Shown here: positions 28,997-39,325 of the stretch, in pieces
Layout: each line of letters starts with the position of its first letter
Position numbering within the stretch: position 1 is the stretch's first letter
NCBI GenBank assembly: GCA_900596015.1
Contig: UVIF01000010.1
Coordinates: forward strand, 118,504 to 182,503
From: Pseudomonas viridiflava
GTDB lineage: Bacteria > Pseudomonadota > Gammaproteobacteria > Pseudomonadales > Pseudomonadaceae
DNA length: 64,000 nucleotides
Direction of reading: 5' to 3'
The notes under the pieces: generated by a model
Databases searched by the model: none
What the model saw: the letters and a program-made list of their open reading frames with translations, nothing else
Told to the model about the DNA's origin: nothing
Program-made: the position numbers and the translations under genes

Positions 28997-30595
28997 ATGG
29001 ATCGTCTTTTTTTGTGGTCTCTAGGATCCATAGGGATCTTCATTACTGGAAGCTCGTTAGCTGATACAAATCTTGCCCAGCCAGATACGTCAGTTGACGG
29101 CCTCTTAGATCTAATACTAAACCAGTCAGGCCTATGGTCACAACGCTTGTACGGCTATGCGATCAACCTATTCTGGCTCCTAGCAACGATCCAGCTTGTC
29201 TGGACATTTATACCCCTAGTAATAAAACAAGCTGATATGGGTGAGATTGCAGGCGAGCTGGTGCGTTTTATTCTGGTGACCGGCTTTTTTTTGGCACTGA
29301 TAAAATACGCCGTAGAATGGGCTTCCGCGATTGTCGACAGCTTTCGTGACGCAGGAGCTACTGCAAGCGGCATAAATCGCGCATTACAGCCCGGAGATGT
29401 CTTTGCTTTGGCGATAGAGTTTTCTCGCGCAATTCTGTCCAGCATGCCTTTCTTCTCACCAGGCCAAGCGGTTGCAATTAGCCTAGCTGCTTTTTTAGTG
29501 CTTGTTTGCTTCGCTTTCATTGCGGCTTTTATGTTTGTGACGCTTGTAGAGTCTTACGTGATCATCAACGCGTCCGTTCTTTTCTTCGGTTTTGGTGGTG
29601 CTCAGTGGACAAGGGAATATGCAATTGCGCCAATGCGCTTCGCCGTCGCGGTTGGAGCTAAGCTATTCGTTTTGACCCTGATCATCGGCCTGATTTTGCA
29701 GTCAAGCCGTGAGTGGGCATCTGCATATCAGAACAACGAAGCTTCCGTGATGACTCTCGCTGGGCTGGCTTTGATTTGCGCCTACTTGACGAAGACGATT
29801 CCAGATCTAATAGGCGGCATGATTAGTGGTTCATCAATAGGTGGTGGTTCGGCCCTCGGAGGAATGGCAACTGCTGGAGCGGCGGGGGCTGCCGCTGCAA
29901 TTGCCACCGTCGCCACAGCGGGGACTGCAGCACCTGCTGCAGTCGGTGCATTAAGTGCGGCCAGTGGCGCAGGTGCTACCGCTGGCAGTGGGTTGGCGGG
30001 CGCTATCAACTCTAGTTTTGTTAATGCCGCAAGTTCAACAGGCAGCGGAGCGTCAACGCTAACGGACTTCGCAGCGCCTTCTGGAGTGGGTGCCAGCACA
30101 GGCGGCAGCACTACCAAGAACCCCACACCATCGACGTCAAAGACTAGGAATAGCCTGTCTGACGCGGCCTCGTCTAGACCTAATGCTGAGACCGCGAAAT
30201 CGTCTTCGTACGCAACCAACCAAATCGGTAAGGCTGCACAAGTAGACGAAAACAAAGAGCCACAGCAAGCAGCACCAAAAGGGGAAGCCGTTAGGAGTGG
30301 TGATGAAATTTTACAGGTGGCGGGTGGAGCCGCGAAGGTGCTCGGAGTTATGGCGTCACTGGCCGTGCCAGGTATGGAGAATGCCCACGCCTCATCTCTT
30401 GGTACAGGCTTCACGTTACCCGTTGCTGGCGACAGCTCTTCCGTTCAGACCAGAAGAGGTGAATCGCCCCCTGGACCCGAAGAAGCTGTATCCAACGTGA
30501 TCCGCCCCCCCTCTGACGTTAACGCGGCTCACGGATGCCTCCCTTTGCTCAGTGTGCCCGATACGACATCGAACAACGACCATCTAGAGGAATAA
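28997..30595 (+). CDS. trbL: Conjugal transfer protein TrbL (VirB6-like)
   Basis: This 532-aa polytopic inner-membrane protein is the TrbL/VirB6 channel component of type IV secretion systems. After a signal-like start (SLGSIGIFITGSSLA) come about six membrane segments between residues 50 and 270 (LFWLLATIQLVWTFIPLVI, ISLAAFLVLVCFAFIAAFMF, AKLFVLTLIIGLIL). A Gly/Ala/Ser-rich segment at 275-350 and a long hydrophilic tail are typical of the family. It sits 2 bases after the trbK-position gene. The ATP-driven and core-complex trb genes are absent. Confidence 0.9.
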   Translation: MDRLFLWSLGSIGIFITGSSLADTNLAQPDTSVDGLLDLILNQSGLWSQRLYGYAINLFWLLATIQLVWTFIPLVIKQADMGEIAGELVRFILVTGFFLALIKYAVEWASAIVDSFRDAGATASGINRALQPGDVFALAIEFSRAILSSMPFFSPGQAVAISLAAFLVLVCFAFIAAFMFVTLVESYVIINASVLFFGFGGAQWTREYAIAPMRFAVAVGAKLFVLTLIIGLILQSSREWASAYQNNEASVMTLAGLALICAYLTKTIPDLIGGMISGSSIGGGSALGGMATAGAAGAAAAIATVATAGTAAPAAVGALSAASGAGATAGSGLAGAINSSFVNAASSTGSGASTLTDFAAPSGVGASTGGSTTKNPTPSTSKTRNSLSDAASSRPNAETAKSSSYATNQIGKAAQVDENKEPQQAAPKGEAVRSGDEILQVAGGAAKVLGVMASLAVPGMENAHASSLGTGFTLPVAGDSSSVQTRRGESPPGPEEAVSNVIRPPSDVNAAHGCLPLLSVPDTTSNNDHLEE

Positions 30596-30597
30596 CC

Positions 30598-30906
30598 ATG
30601 ACAGACATTCTTACAGTCGCTGCATTTTCAGTACTGGTCTTTACGCTCGGCATTGGCCTGTGGGCGCTTGGCCAATGGCTGCGCAGCAAGGGCTATGGAC
30701 CGCAGCTCGATAAGCTGGATCGCCAGTACACAGCACTCCAGCTCAGGATAAGCCCGCTGGCTCTATCGGCTTCATACCGTATGATTGCGGGAGCGCATAG
30801 CATGAATCGCCTACCTCTGCTGGGAAGCAAAAGTAACGCAGCTCTGACCAAGCAGATTCTGATGGCGATGCGCGCCGAACAGCCTACACAAAAACGAGAA
30901 TGCTAA
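30598..30906 (+). CDS. Small membrane protein of unknown function at the end of the trb operon
   Basis: This 102-aa protein has one membrane helix near the start (ILTVAAFSVLVFTLGIGLWALGQWL) followed by a basic cytoplasmic-looking part (LDKLDRQYTALQLRISPLAL, then GSKSNAALTKQILMAMRAEQ). I do not recognise it. The gene starts 2 bases after trbL with a good ribosome site (GAGGAA) and is followed by a strong terminator, so it closes the traK-trbJ-trbL operon. Confidence 0.65.
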   Translation: MTDILTVAAFSVLVFTLGIGLWALGQWLRSKGYGPQLDKLDRQYTALQLRISPLALSASYRMIAGAHSMNRLPLLGSKSNAALTKQILMAMRAEQPTQKREC

Positions 30907-30937
30907 AATTCGCTGATCGCTAGTTCGGAGTATCACC

Positions 30938-30960
30938 AACCCCGCCACAGTGCGGGGTTT
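30938..30960 (+). terminator. Rho-independent terminator of the traK-trb operon
   Basis: Hairpin AACCCCGC-cacagt-GCGGGGTT followed by TTGT, 32 bases after the last gene of the operon. Confidence 0.8.
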
Positions 30961-31072
30961 GTATTGCCATGGCAGCCCCGCTTAGCACGCTCCTGATGTT
31001 TCCCATCCGTCGCGTGCCTTGCCGGGCCTCATCACCGGATTCTAGAGTGCCGCACCGCTGTAGCTAAAAAAA

Positions 31073-31092
31073 TCCCTCGAATCAACGAGGGA
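31073..31092 (-). terminator. Terminator after the replication gene
   Basis: Hairpin TCCCTCG-aatcaa-CGAGGGA preceded on the plus strand by a run of seven A, which is a T run for minus-strand transcription of the replication gene. Confidence 0.75.
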
Positions 31093-31115
31093 CGGCACGC
31101 CATCAAGAGCCCAGA

Positions 31116-31242
31116 GGCTTCGCCATTAGTAATACGCACGGACTTGGTACACTGTGGGTTGGGTGTATCCATACGTTCCCCGTGCCGCTTCGCAGCCTCA
31201 TTCAAAAGCTCGGGGGCTTCGCCATTAGTAATACGCACGGAC
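31116..31242. repeat. Direct repeat of 28 bases around the end of the replication gene
   Basis: The segment 31116-31143 recurs exactly at 31215-31242, 99 bases later (both contain CCATTAGTAATACGCACGG). The right copy overlaps the last codons of the replication gene; the left copy is in its 3' untranslated part. Confidence 0.85.
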
Positions 31243-32677
31243 CTGTCTCACCGCGCGCCCCTCCCTCAAAGTACAATTCTTCGGAAGGGAATAGGGCTGT
31301 ATCAGCCTCAACCGCAGGAGCGACGGGCTTACCCGCACGGTACCAGCTTGCACGGCTCATCCCGAGGGATTCCCAAGGCTTCCTACGGCTCAATGACGTG
31401 CTTACATAAGTCTGGCGGTCTAGTGCTCCCGCTGTACGTCTGCGGCCTTCCTCGCGCTTCCGGTGGCGTTCTGCGGCTTCGTCCGTGCTGATTACAGTCC
31501 TAAGCTGCCGCTGCTCATCTGGCGTGATCCTGAACAGGTTAATCAGCGTGTCATTCTTGGGCGTGTACAGGGGGGCATAGTGCTTGCCTCCGAAGCTCAC
31601 TTTCTCGCCTGCCTCGAACGCCTTGGCCTTGCCGAACAGGGTCATCAGCTCTTTGGAACAGGTATTCCATTGCGGGTCTAGCTCACGCGCCAGCGCGGAT
31701 GCTTCGTAGTACATCTGTTTGCTGTTCGTTGCGCCGGACAGCAACAGGAAGTTCAACCGCCAGAACAGGTGCTGCATTCGACTACCTTCGCTGACACCGC
31801 CGCGCAAGTCGGCCAGCTTCCGCAGGTCCTCCAGTCGATCCCACGCGAGCTGGCGGCCGGAGAACCCGCGTAGCGTATTGGTCTCGCCGCCGGAAACGAG
31901 CTTTAAGGGCTTGCGTTGGATGCGCTCGACCTGCTCTTGACGTTGCTGCTCGATGGCCCAGCGAGCGGTCGGCAAAAGCGCTTCGGCCATATACTCGAAG
32001 TTATACCGCACCGGCTGGCCGTCCATGCCGTTCTGCACATGCACCACGCGGCACGCTTCGCCGCTCTTGCTGTTGACGGTTTGTACGGTGCGCAGGACGC
32101 GGCTTGCGTCCTTGGCCATCGGGTCGGCACCCACATGCGACAGGCGATCAACAAGGTAGCGTTGGCAGGCGTTCCAGCGTGGCAACGCCTGACGCGGGAT
32201 CGTGCCCTCCAAAAGCCACTTGGCTTGGATTCCGCGCCCGCTGTAGATCAGCATGGACGGGGCGGGTATTCCTTCCTCTGCGCAGAAGTACATCACAGCA
32301 GCGGCCAGGGCGTCGGGCGTGCGTCCGACGAGCGCCGGAACATTGTAGGTGTCGAGGTCAGCGAACAGCAGCCCCAAGCGCGATAGGTTCACAACGCGCC
32401 GGTTGGGACGGATGAATTCAGCCTGTGACATCCATGTGTCACGGGTTTTGTCTATCAGGCCGAGAACGGTCGGCATATCTGCCAACAGATGGGACGACTG
32501 GCGCTTGTCGCCCCGCACATCAACAAGGAGGGAAAAAAAACCGCTCCGGGTGCTGTCGTGGTACGTCTGCGCCTCTTCCTGTGAACTGAACAGTGCAAGC
32601 TGTAAGCTTTGATGTTGAGCATGCCCAGTCCCACTATGCCGGTGCGAGATGGGCCCTGCATCGGGCCCGGTCCGCAC
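31202..32677 (-). CDS. Primase-like replication protein
   Basis: This 491-aa protein resembles plasmid and island replication proteins with an archaeo-eukaryotic primase fold. Key parts are the acidic pair in LLFADLDTYN (Asp107 and Asp109), SMLIYSGRGIQAKW (146-153) and GADPMAKDASRVLRTVQTVNSK (183-204), the usual DNA primase pattern. A C-terminal helicase domain is not seen. The likely start is a GTG three bases after the alpA stop, so both are probably coexpressed. Autonomous replication of the excised element would explain it; this is inferred. Confidence 0.78.
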   Translation of the reverse strand: MRTGPDAGPISHRHSGTGHAQHQSLQLALFSSQEEAQTYHDSTRSGFFSLLVDVRGDKRQSSHLLADMPTVLGLIDKTRDTWMSQAEFIRPNRRVVNLSRLGLLFADLDTYNVPALVGRTPDALAAAVMYFCAEEGIPAPSMLIYSGRGIQAKWLLEGTIPRQALPRWNACQRYLVDRLSHVGADPMAKDASRVLRTVQTVNSKSGEACRVVHVQNGMDGQPVRYNFEYMAEALLPTARWAIEQQRQEQVERIQRKPLKLVSGGETNTLRGFSGRQLAWDRLEDLRKLADLRGGVSEGSRMQHLFWRLNFLLLSGATNSKQMYYEASALARELDPQWNTCSKELMTLFGKAKAFEAGEKVSFGGKHYAPLYTPKNDTLINLFRITPDEQRQLRTVISTDEAAERHRKREEGRRRTAGALDRQTYVSTSLSRRKPWESLGMSRASWYRAGKPVAPAVEADTALFPSEELYFEGGARGETGPCVLLMAKPPSF

Positions 32678-32680
32678 TAC

Positions 32681-32905
32681 TCAGGCTCCAATTCCAGGTC
32701 TAGAAGCCGGGCCAGAAGCTTTGCACGCGTCAATCCACTCCTCGACTTCAGCAAGATCCCAAGCAACATTCCGGCTGGTCAAAGCGATACGGCGTGGGAA
32801 ATCACCCCGTTGTTCCATGTTGTAAATTGTGCGCTCAGCCAGCGGGATCATCGCATGCAATTTCTTACGGTTGATAAGTGTCTTGCTCTTTGGTTTCGTC
32901 TCCAT
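32681..32905 (-). CDS. AlpA-family transcriptional regulator
   Basis: This 74-aa MerR-like HTH protein has the AlpA pattern: INRKKLHAMIPLAERTIYNM, then EQRGDFPRRIALTSRNVAWDLAEVEEWI. AlpA proteins commonly control excision or replication genes of integrated elements. It sits just upstream of the replication gene and is divergent from the HTH gene at 33015, so the 109-base gap between them is the likely control region. Confidence 0.9.
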   Translation of the reverse strand: METKPKSKTLINRKKLHAMIPLAERTIYNMEQRGDFPRRIALTSRNVAWDLAEVEEWIDACKASGPASRPGIGA

Positions 32906-33014
32906 GGGGTCGCTTTCCTTCGAAGTTGTCAGATGCTTGACAATGCCTTCGAGGGCCAGAACCAGGGCGCAAAAAGGTTAGATTTTGGTTGTCAATCGGA
33001 GCTATCATTCGGGC

Positions 33015-33842
33015 ATGGAAAAAAACTCAAAGACGTCGAGCACCTACGATCCGCTTTTGCAACTGCTGGTTAGGGAAACCGATACATCGTCTGATCGCGT
33101 CCGGTCGAAATTGAGTAACCCGTACGATTGGTGCTTCTGCGAGCTATGCTGGCGGTCTACCGAATATGCGATCAGCATGGCAGCGTCAAAAGTCTTCAAG
33201 CGCTTAAAGCGCGAAAATGTCAAAGTGGTGCGACTCACAGAATCTGTTCGTACTAGGGCTCAGAAGAAAGCCGATATATTGGTTGCTCGTTACGAACAGG
33301 CATTGAGGGGGGAGCTTGGCAAATATGGGCCCTCCCGGATGTTGTTGAGATACTGTGATATGCAGGAATTGCGCGGAGACTTTTCGGTAGCTGCATTCCG
33401 CGAGCATGTGGAGCGCAGAACGCTTGTTTCCACTTGGGCGGAAGACGGGCAATTACTGAGACCTGTAACCCTGCCGGGCCAGCCTGAAGGCGCAGCCAGA
33501 CCAAGCAAACTCTACTGCGAAGCTCACAATCCACGGCGTAACGATGAAGCTCGTCGCGCCTATCAGCGCGACCGTAGGTTTCTACTTGAGTATGAGGAAC
33601 TAATTATCCAAATATGGGCACAGGGAGCTGCCGTACTCCCCAGATGGGATATTGAAACATGGGCAGAGGTCAGGAAGAAGGCCTACATCCAACTCCAAAT
33701 CATCAAATCTCCAACAAGTTCACTGGACGATTTATTAAACCGAGGCGGGATGAATCAAGCTGAAATCGCCCGGGAGCTTGGCGTATCGCGCCAAGCAGTC
33801 TCTGCAGCCATCAGACGGCGAGCTCAAAAGTTGGCAGATTAA
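33015..33842 (+). CDS. HTH protein with possible zinc-binding Cys/His clusters
   Basis: This 275-aa protein from MEKNSKTSS is unfamiliar. It has CFCELCWR near residue 40 and YCEAHNPRRNDEARRAYQRD near residue 165, which look like halves of a zinc site, and a C-terminal helix-turn-helix (GMNQAEIARELGVSRQAVSA, residues about 245-265). It probably binds DNA. It is divergent from alpA and ends four bases from the integrase stop, facing it. An alternative start lies 10 codons upstream. Confidence 0.7.
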   Translation: MEKNSKTSSTYDPLLQLLVRETDTSSDRVRSKLSNPYDWCFCELCWRSTEYAISMAASKVFKRLKRENVKVVRLTESVRTRAQKKADILVARYEQALRGELGKYGPSRMLLRYCDMQELRGDFSVAAFREHVERRTLVSTWAEDGQLLRPVTLPGQPEGAARPSKLYCEAHNPRRNDEARRAYQRDRRFLLEYEELIIQIWAQGAAVLPRWDIETWAEVRKKAYIQLQIIKSPTSSLDDLLNRGGMNQAEIARELGVSRQAVSAAIRRRAQKLAD

Positions 33843-33846
33843 ACCT

Positions 33847-35073
33847 CTAACCTTGTTGGTCGGCCCCATTGGTTCGACGTGGCCGGTGAAGGGTCCACTC
33901 ATCAATCATATCAGCCCAATCCTGCAACATCGCCCGACGCTGATCACGGTATTCAGCCTTGTTGTAGACGGCCCGAACGCCCTTCTGCTCGTGTGCAAGG
34001 CATTTCTCAATCCAGTCTGAGTTGTAACCTGCCTCATGCAGCAGTGTGCTCGCTGTCCGTCTCAAATCATGGGGCCCGAACTTACTCAGCGGCTGCCCCT
34101 CTTTTTGTGCGAGCCGATAGGTCAGCGTCAGCACCTGATTGATCGTCGCGGCGCTCATTGGTAAATCAGAATCGTATCGGGAGGGAAAGACGTAATCTGA
34201 ACCACCGGCAAATGTCTTCAGCGCAATGAAGAAATCCAAAGCCTGCTGAGATAAGAACACCAAATGAGGGTTGCGTCGCTTCATCCGCTCCTTCGGAATG
34301 GTCCACAGGGCTTCGCTGAAATTGATCTCGTCCCAGGTGGCGTTGGTCAGTTCACTTTTGCGCACCATGGTGAGCAACAGCAGCTTAGCCGCGGCTTTCA
34401 CGGATGAGGCGGTGCCAATACGATCCAAGTACTGGTACATCAGCGCGATTTCGTCAGGGCCTAAAGCACGGTCACGCGGCTCGAATTTAGCGATGCTTGC
34501 AGGACGTACAAGGTCGGCGGGGTTCTCAACCTTCTGCCCACGCTCAATTGCCCACCGGAAGACCTGCATCACAATTTCACGGGAGTGCACCGCAGTCGCC
34601 GGCGCACCACGTTCCACGATTGCATCAGTCAATGCCCGCAGGTCCTCGTGGTTAATCTCAACCAGCTTCTGGTTGCCAAGCTTAGGCTTCAGCTCACGCT
34701 CGTAAACCGAGCGGCGCATGTCACGGGTCGAGTCGGCCATTTGGTATCCGCGCAGCCATTTCTCTGCCCAAGCATCAAACGTCTCGGCTCCCTTGCTACG
34801 AGCCTTGTCACGGGCTTTCTCCTTGGCAGGCGACCTGCCAGCCGCAACCATCTTTTTCGCCTCACCAAGCCGCTCTCGTGCTTCTGCGAGCGTAATGCCG
34901 CCTACACCATAGCGACCAAACGTGATCGTCTCTTGTCGGCCGTTGATGGAGTAGTTGTAGCGAAAGGAGATTGACCCCGCCGCCGTAACAGCTACGTACA
35001 GCCCATCCCGGTCATTCACCTTGTAGAGTTTCTCTTTTGATTTGAGATTACGCAGCTTGGTATCAGTCAGCAT
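33847..35073 (-). CDS. Tyrosine recombinase (P4-type integrase)
   Basis: This 408-aa integrase has the N-terminal DUF4102 arm-binding domain (LTDTKLRNLKSKEKLYKVND...GLYVAVTAAGS), a core-binding SAM-like domain (TFDAWAEKWLRGYQ) and a catalytic domain with Arg in TMVRKSELTNATWDE, HDLRR in FGPHDLRRTAST, His in LAHEQKGVRAVYNKAEY and the Tyr nucleophile in the same segment. It lies about 300 bases from the guaA stop, next to the att site, as expected for the enzyme of this island. Confidence 0.96.
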   Translation of the reverse strand: MLTDTKLRNLKSKEKLYKVNDRDGLYVAVTAAGSISFRYNYSINGRQETITFGRYGVGGITLAEARERLGEAKKMVAAGRSPAKEKARDKARSKGAETFDAWAEKWLRGYQMADSTRDMRRSVYERELKPKLGNQKLVEINHEDLRALTDAIVERGAPATAVHSREIVMQVFRWAIERGQKVENPADLVRPASIAKFEPRDRALGPDEIALMYQYLDRIGTASSVKAAAKLLLLTMVRKSELTNATWDEINFSEALWTIPKERMKRRNPHLVFLSQQALDFFIALKTFAGGSDYVFPSRYDSDLPMSAATINQVLTLTYRLAQKEGQPLSKFGPHDLRRTASTLLHEAGYNSDWIEKCLAHEQKGVRAVYNKAEYRDQRRAMLQDWADMIDEWTLHRPRRTNGADQQG

Positions 35074-35098
35074 GGGGGTTGCGGATTCCGTTCAGAAA

Positions 35099-35250
35099 AT
35101 ACCATGCTCAAAAACGCACCATAAAAAGCTGTAAAACCCAATGAAAACGGGGGAATGGTGATATTTGATACCATGCACGCCTCAACAGAGTAGACATGGT
35201 ATCGATCGCCGAGCATGGCATTTGGCTCAGTCAATGCCCCATACCATGCC
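35099..35250. promoter_or_regulatory. Repeated ATACCATGC motifs upstream of the integrase gene
   Basis: ATACCATGC occurs at 35099, 35168 and 35241, and ACATGGTAT, nearly its inverse, at 35194-35202. They lie between the integrase start and the attachment site, the usual place for arm-type integrase or excisionase binding sites. The first and second are 69 bases apart, the second and third 73. Confidence 0.55.
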
Positions 35251-35310
35251 ACACAAACACAGTGCTTGGCGATGCACAGAAGTGCCAGAACTTGCCAGAC
35301 CTAAAAAGCC

Positions 35311-35395
35311 AAAAGCCCGCTACTACGCGGGCTCCAGGGCATTTCTTGCTACTAGGTGCTGGACAATGCCAGACGCCCAATCATTCCCACTCGAT
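35311..35395 (-). other. attR: guaA tail and terminator, site of integration
   Basis: This is the counterpart of 23615-23699. It contains the last five guaA codons and stop, and the terminator beyond. Integration here leaves guaA intact. Confidence 0.85.
35314..35333 (-). terminator. guaA terminator
   Basis: Hairpin AGCCCGC-tactac-GCGGGCT; on the minus strand it is followed by TTTTGGCTTTTT. It lies 48 bases past the guaA stop. Confidence 0.8.
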
Positions 35396-36958
35396 CGTCG
35401 CCGGCGGCTTGCTCGACACGTCGTAGGTCACCCGCGAAATCCCTTCGATCTCGTTGATGATGCGGCCGCTCACCGTTTCCAGCAGCTCGTACGGCAGGTG
35501 CGCCCAGCGAGCGGTCATGAAGTCGATGGTTTCCACGGCGCGCAGGGCGACGACCCAGGCGTAGCGGCGGCCGTCGCCGACGACGCCGACCGATTTGACC
35601 GGCTGGAACACCACGAACGCCTGGCTGACCTTGTGGTACCAGTCGGCCTTGCGCAGTTCTTCGATGAAGATGTGGTCGGCGCGACGCAGCAGGTCGGCGT
35701 ATTCCTTCTTCACTTCACCCAGAATGCGCACGCCCAGGCCCGGGCCGGGGAATGGGTGGCGGTAGACCATGTCGTACGGCAGACCCAGTTCCAGGCCCAG
35801 ACGGCGGACTTCGTCCTTGAACAGCTCACGCAGTGGCTCGACCAGCTTGAGGTTCATCTCCTCGGGCAGGCCACCGACGTTGTGGTGCGACTTGATCACG
35901 TGGGCCTTGCCGCTCTTGGCTCCGGCCGACTCGATCACGTCGGGGTAGATGGTGCCCTGGGCCAGGTACTTGATGTTGTCCAGCTTGCACGACTCGGCGT
36001 CGAACACGTCAATGAAGGTGCGGCCGATGATCTTGCGCTTCTTCTCCGGGTCGGCTTCACCGGCCAGGTTGTCGAGGAACTGGGCTTCGGCGTTGGCGCG
36101 GATCACCTTGACGCCCATGTTCTCGGCGAACATGGCCATGACCTGCTCGCCTTCGTGCAGGCGCAGCAGGCCGTTGTCGACGAACACGCAGGTCAGTTGA
36201 TCGCCGATGGCCTTGTGCAGCAGGGCCGCGACCACCGAGGAGTCGACGCCGCCGGACAGGCCCAGCAGCACGTTGTCGGTACCGACCTGGGCGCGGACCT
36301 GGGCGATGGCGTCTTCGGCGATCTTCGACGGGGTCCACAGCGCTTCGCAGCCGCAGATGTCGATGATGAAGCGCGAGAGGATGCGTTCGCCCTGCTTGGT
36401 GTGGGTCACCTCGGGGTGGAACTGCACGCCGTAGTAGTGGCGGTTGTCGTCGAACATGCCGGCGATCGGGCAGCTCGGGGTGCTGGCCAGCACATTGAAG
36501 CCCTGCGGAATCTCGGTGACCTTGTCACCGTGGCTCATCCACACGTCCAGGCCGAACACGCCGTCGGCGTCGATGTGGTCTTCGATGCCTTCGAGGATGC
36601 GGCTCTTGCCGACCACGTCGACGCGCGCGTAGCCGAACTCACGCATATCGGAACCGGCAACCTTGCCACCCAACTGCTCGGCCATGGTCTGCATGCCGTA
36701 GCAGATGCCGAAGACCGGCACGCCCAGGTCGAATACCGCCTGCGGGCAGCGCGGGCTGTTGGCTTCGTGGACCGACTCGGGCCCGCCGGCGAGGATGACG
36801 CCGCGCGGGGCGAATTGGCGAATCGCTTCATTGTCCATGTCGAACGGGTGCAGCTCGCAGTACACGCCGATTTCGCGCACGCGACGGGCGATCAGCTGGG
36901 TGTACTGGGAACCGAAATCGAGGATCAGGATACGGTGGGCGTGAATGTCGAGGGCCAT
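35381..36958 (-). CDS. guaA: GMP synthase (glutamine-hydrolysing)
   Basis: This 525-aa enzyme aminates XMP to GMP. Residues 1-200 are a class I glutaminase with the Cys nucleophile in [13 protein letters not shown] and the His/Glu pair in [11 protein letters not shown]. Residues 205-400 are the ATP pyrophosphatase domain with [14 protein letters not shown], and the rest is the dimerization domain ending in TIEWE. Full length. It follows guaB by 116 bases on the same strand. Its 3' end is the integration site of the island. Confidence 0.98.
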   Translation of the reverse strand: MALDIHAHRILILDFGSQYTQLIARRVREIGVYCELHPFDMDNEAIRQFAPRGVILAGGPESVHEANSPRCPQAVFDLGVPVFGICYGMQTMAEQLGGKVAGSDMREFGYARVDVVGKSRILEGIEDHIDADGVFGLDVWMSHGDKVTEIPQGFNVLASTPSCPIAGMFDDNRHYYGVQFHPEVTHTKQGERILSRFIIDICGCEALWTPSKIAEDAIAQVRAQVGTDNVLLGLSGGVDSSVVAALLHKAIGDQLTCVFVDNGLLRLHEGEQVMAMFAENMGVKVIRANAEAQFLDNLAGEADPEKKRKIIGRTFIDVFDAESCKLDNIKYLAQGTIYPDVIESAGAKSGKAHVIKSHHNVGGLPEEMNLKLVEPLRELFKDEVRRLGLELGLPYDMVYRHPFPGPGLGVRILGEVKKEYADLLRRADHIFIEELRKADWYHKVSQAFVVFQPVKSVGVVGDGRRYAWVVALRAVETIDFMTARWAHLPYELLETVSGRIINEIEGISRVTYDVSSKPPATIEWE

Positions 36959-37074
36959 GACTCATTCTCGTCAGATGTATTCGGAAACAACACGGGGCTG
37001 TAGTGAACAGCCCCGCTGGATTGAATTTCCGTCTGCCGCTGGATGTGCACCGGGCGGCAGGCGGACTACCGGGG

Positions 37075-38580
<1,506 letters not shown>

Positions 38581-38627
38581 TTATACCCACACATGCCCCC
38601 ACAAGAAAGGCAAAGATGGCCTGGCGG

Positions 38628-39185
38628 TCAATTGTCCTGGAACTTTACCAGCACCTGCGCGATCGGCTGGTCGAGCCAATCGGCGAATTCGGCGATGAAC
38701 TCCGCCTTGAAGGGGGTCTGGCCCCAGTTATTGAAGATGAAACCCAGATTGGAGAAGGCGCAGGGCTGCAGGAACAGAAAGCCATTGATGTCGTCTTCAT
38801 GGCCGCACAGCGGGCAGGTGAAGTTATCGGTCAGGCCTGGCATCCATTCCTCGAGGCTGTCGAACAGTGCCTCACCCACTTCCTGACGGCATTCGGGGCA
38901 GCCGGCCTCGTGCAGGAAACCGTCCACGGGCGTGAAAATACAGCGATCGGTGACCACTTCCAGACCATTGACCGTTTGTCCGTAGGGCAGCCTTTCAGGG
39001 TGTTCGACGACCTGCCGCGCGCCCGGACCGATGGCGTAGGCCATGCGGTTGCCGCTGCGCCCACAGGTGCTCAGTTGTTCCTCGACGATGTCCTTGCGCA
39101 CCAGCCAGCGCAGGATCGCCCGCGCGCGCGGCTCGTGCACCGGCAAGGTAGAGAGGCGCGGAACGAGAATGTTCTGAGTGTTCAT
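38628..39185 (-). CDS. Zinc-ribbon protein of unknown function
   Basis: This 185-aa protein begins MNTQNILVPRLSTLPVHEPR and has two Cys pairs, GCPECR (about residue 100) and FTCPLCGHEDD (about residue 128), which probably bind one zinc. The remaining sequence (FLFLQPCAFSNLGFIFNNWG, FIAEFADWLDQPIAQVLVKF) is conserved in Pseudomonas, where relatives are sometimes labelled sugar ABC transporter ATPase, without support that I can see: there is no Walker motif. Function unknown. Confidence 0.82.
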   Translation of the reverse strand: MNTQNILVPRLSTLPVHEPRARAILRWLVRKDIVEEQLSTCGRSGNRMAYAIGPGARQVVEHPERLPYGQTVNGLEVVTDRCIFTPVDGFLHEAGCPECRQEVGEALFDSLEEWMPGLTDNFTCPLCGHEDDINGFLFLQPCAFSNLGFIFNNWGQTPFKAEFIAEFADWLDQPIAQVLVKFQDN

Positions 39186-39238
39186 GCAAGGGCCCGACGC
39201 TGCGCAAAAGCGGCAGGATAATCCCCTGCCCGCGCAGG

Positions 39239-39325
39239 TCAAGGGTTGAAATAGCGGAACAGCAACGCCAGACCGCTGGCCAGCACCAGCCAGCTCAACC
39301 ATCGCACGAAAGCCTCGCGGGACAT
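39239..39325 (-). CDS. Possible 28-aa membrane microprotein
   Basis: The minus strand encodes MSREAFVRWLSWLVLASGLA followed by LLFRYFNP and a stop. It is a single membrane helix with a charged start, upstream of the zinc-ribbon gene and on its strand. A translated microprotein is plausible; the evidence is only the open frame, its hydrophobic pattern and an ATG. Confidence 0.4.
   Translation of the reverse strand: MSREAFVRWLSWLVLASGLALLFRYFNP

Noticed and set aside
31032..31238. Short minus-strand frame with repeated VRITNGEA
   Set aside because: It starts inside the replication gene, crosses the terminator hairpin and is a by-product of the direct repeat.
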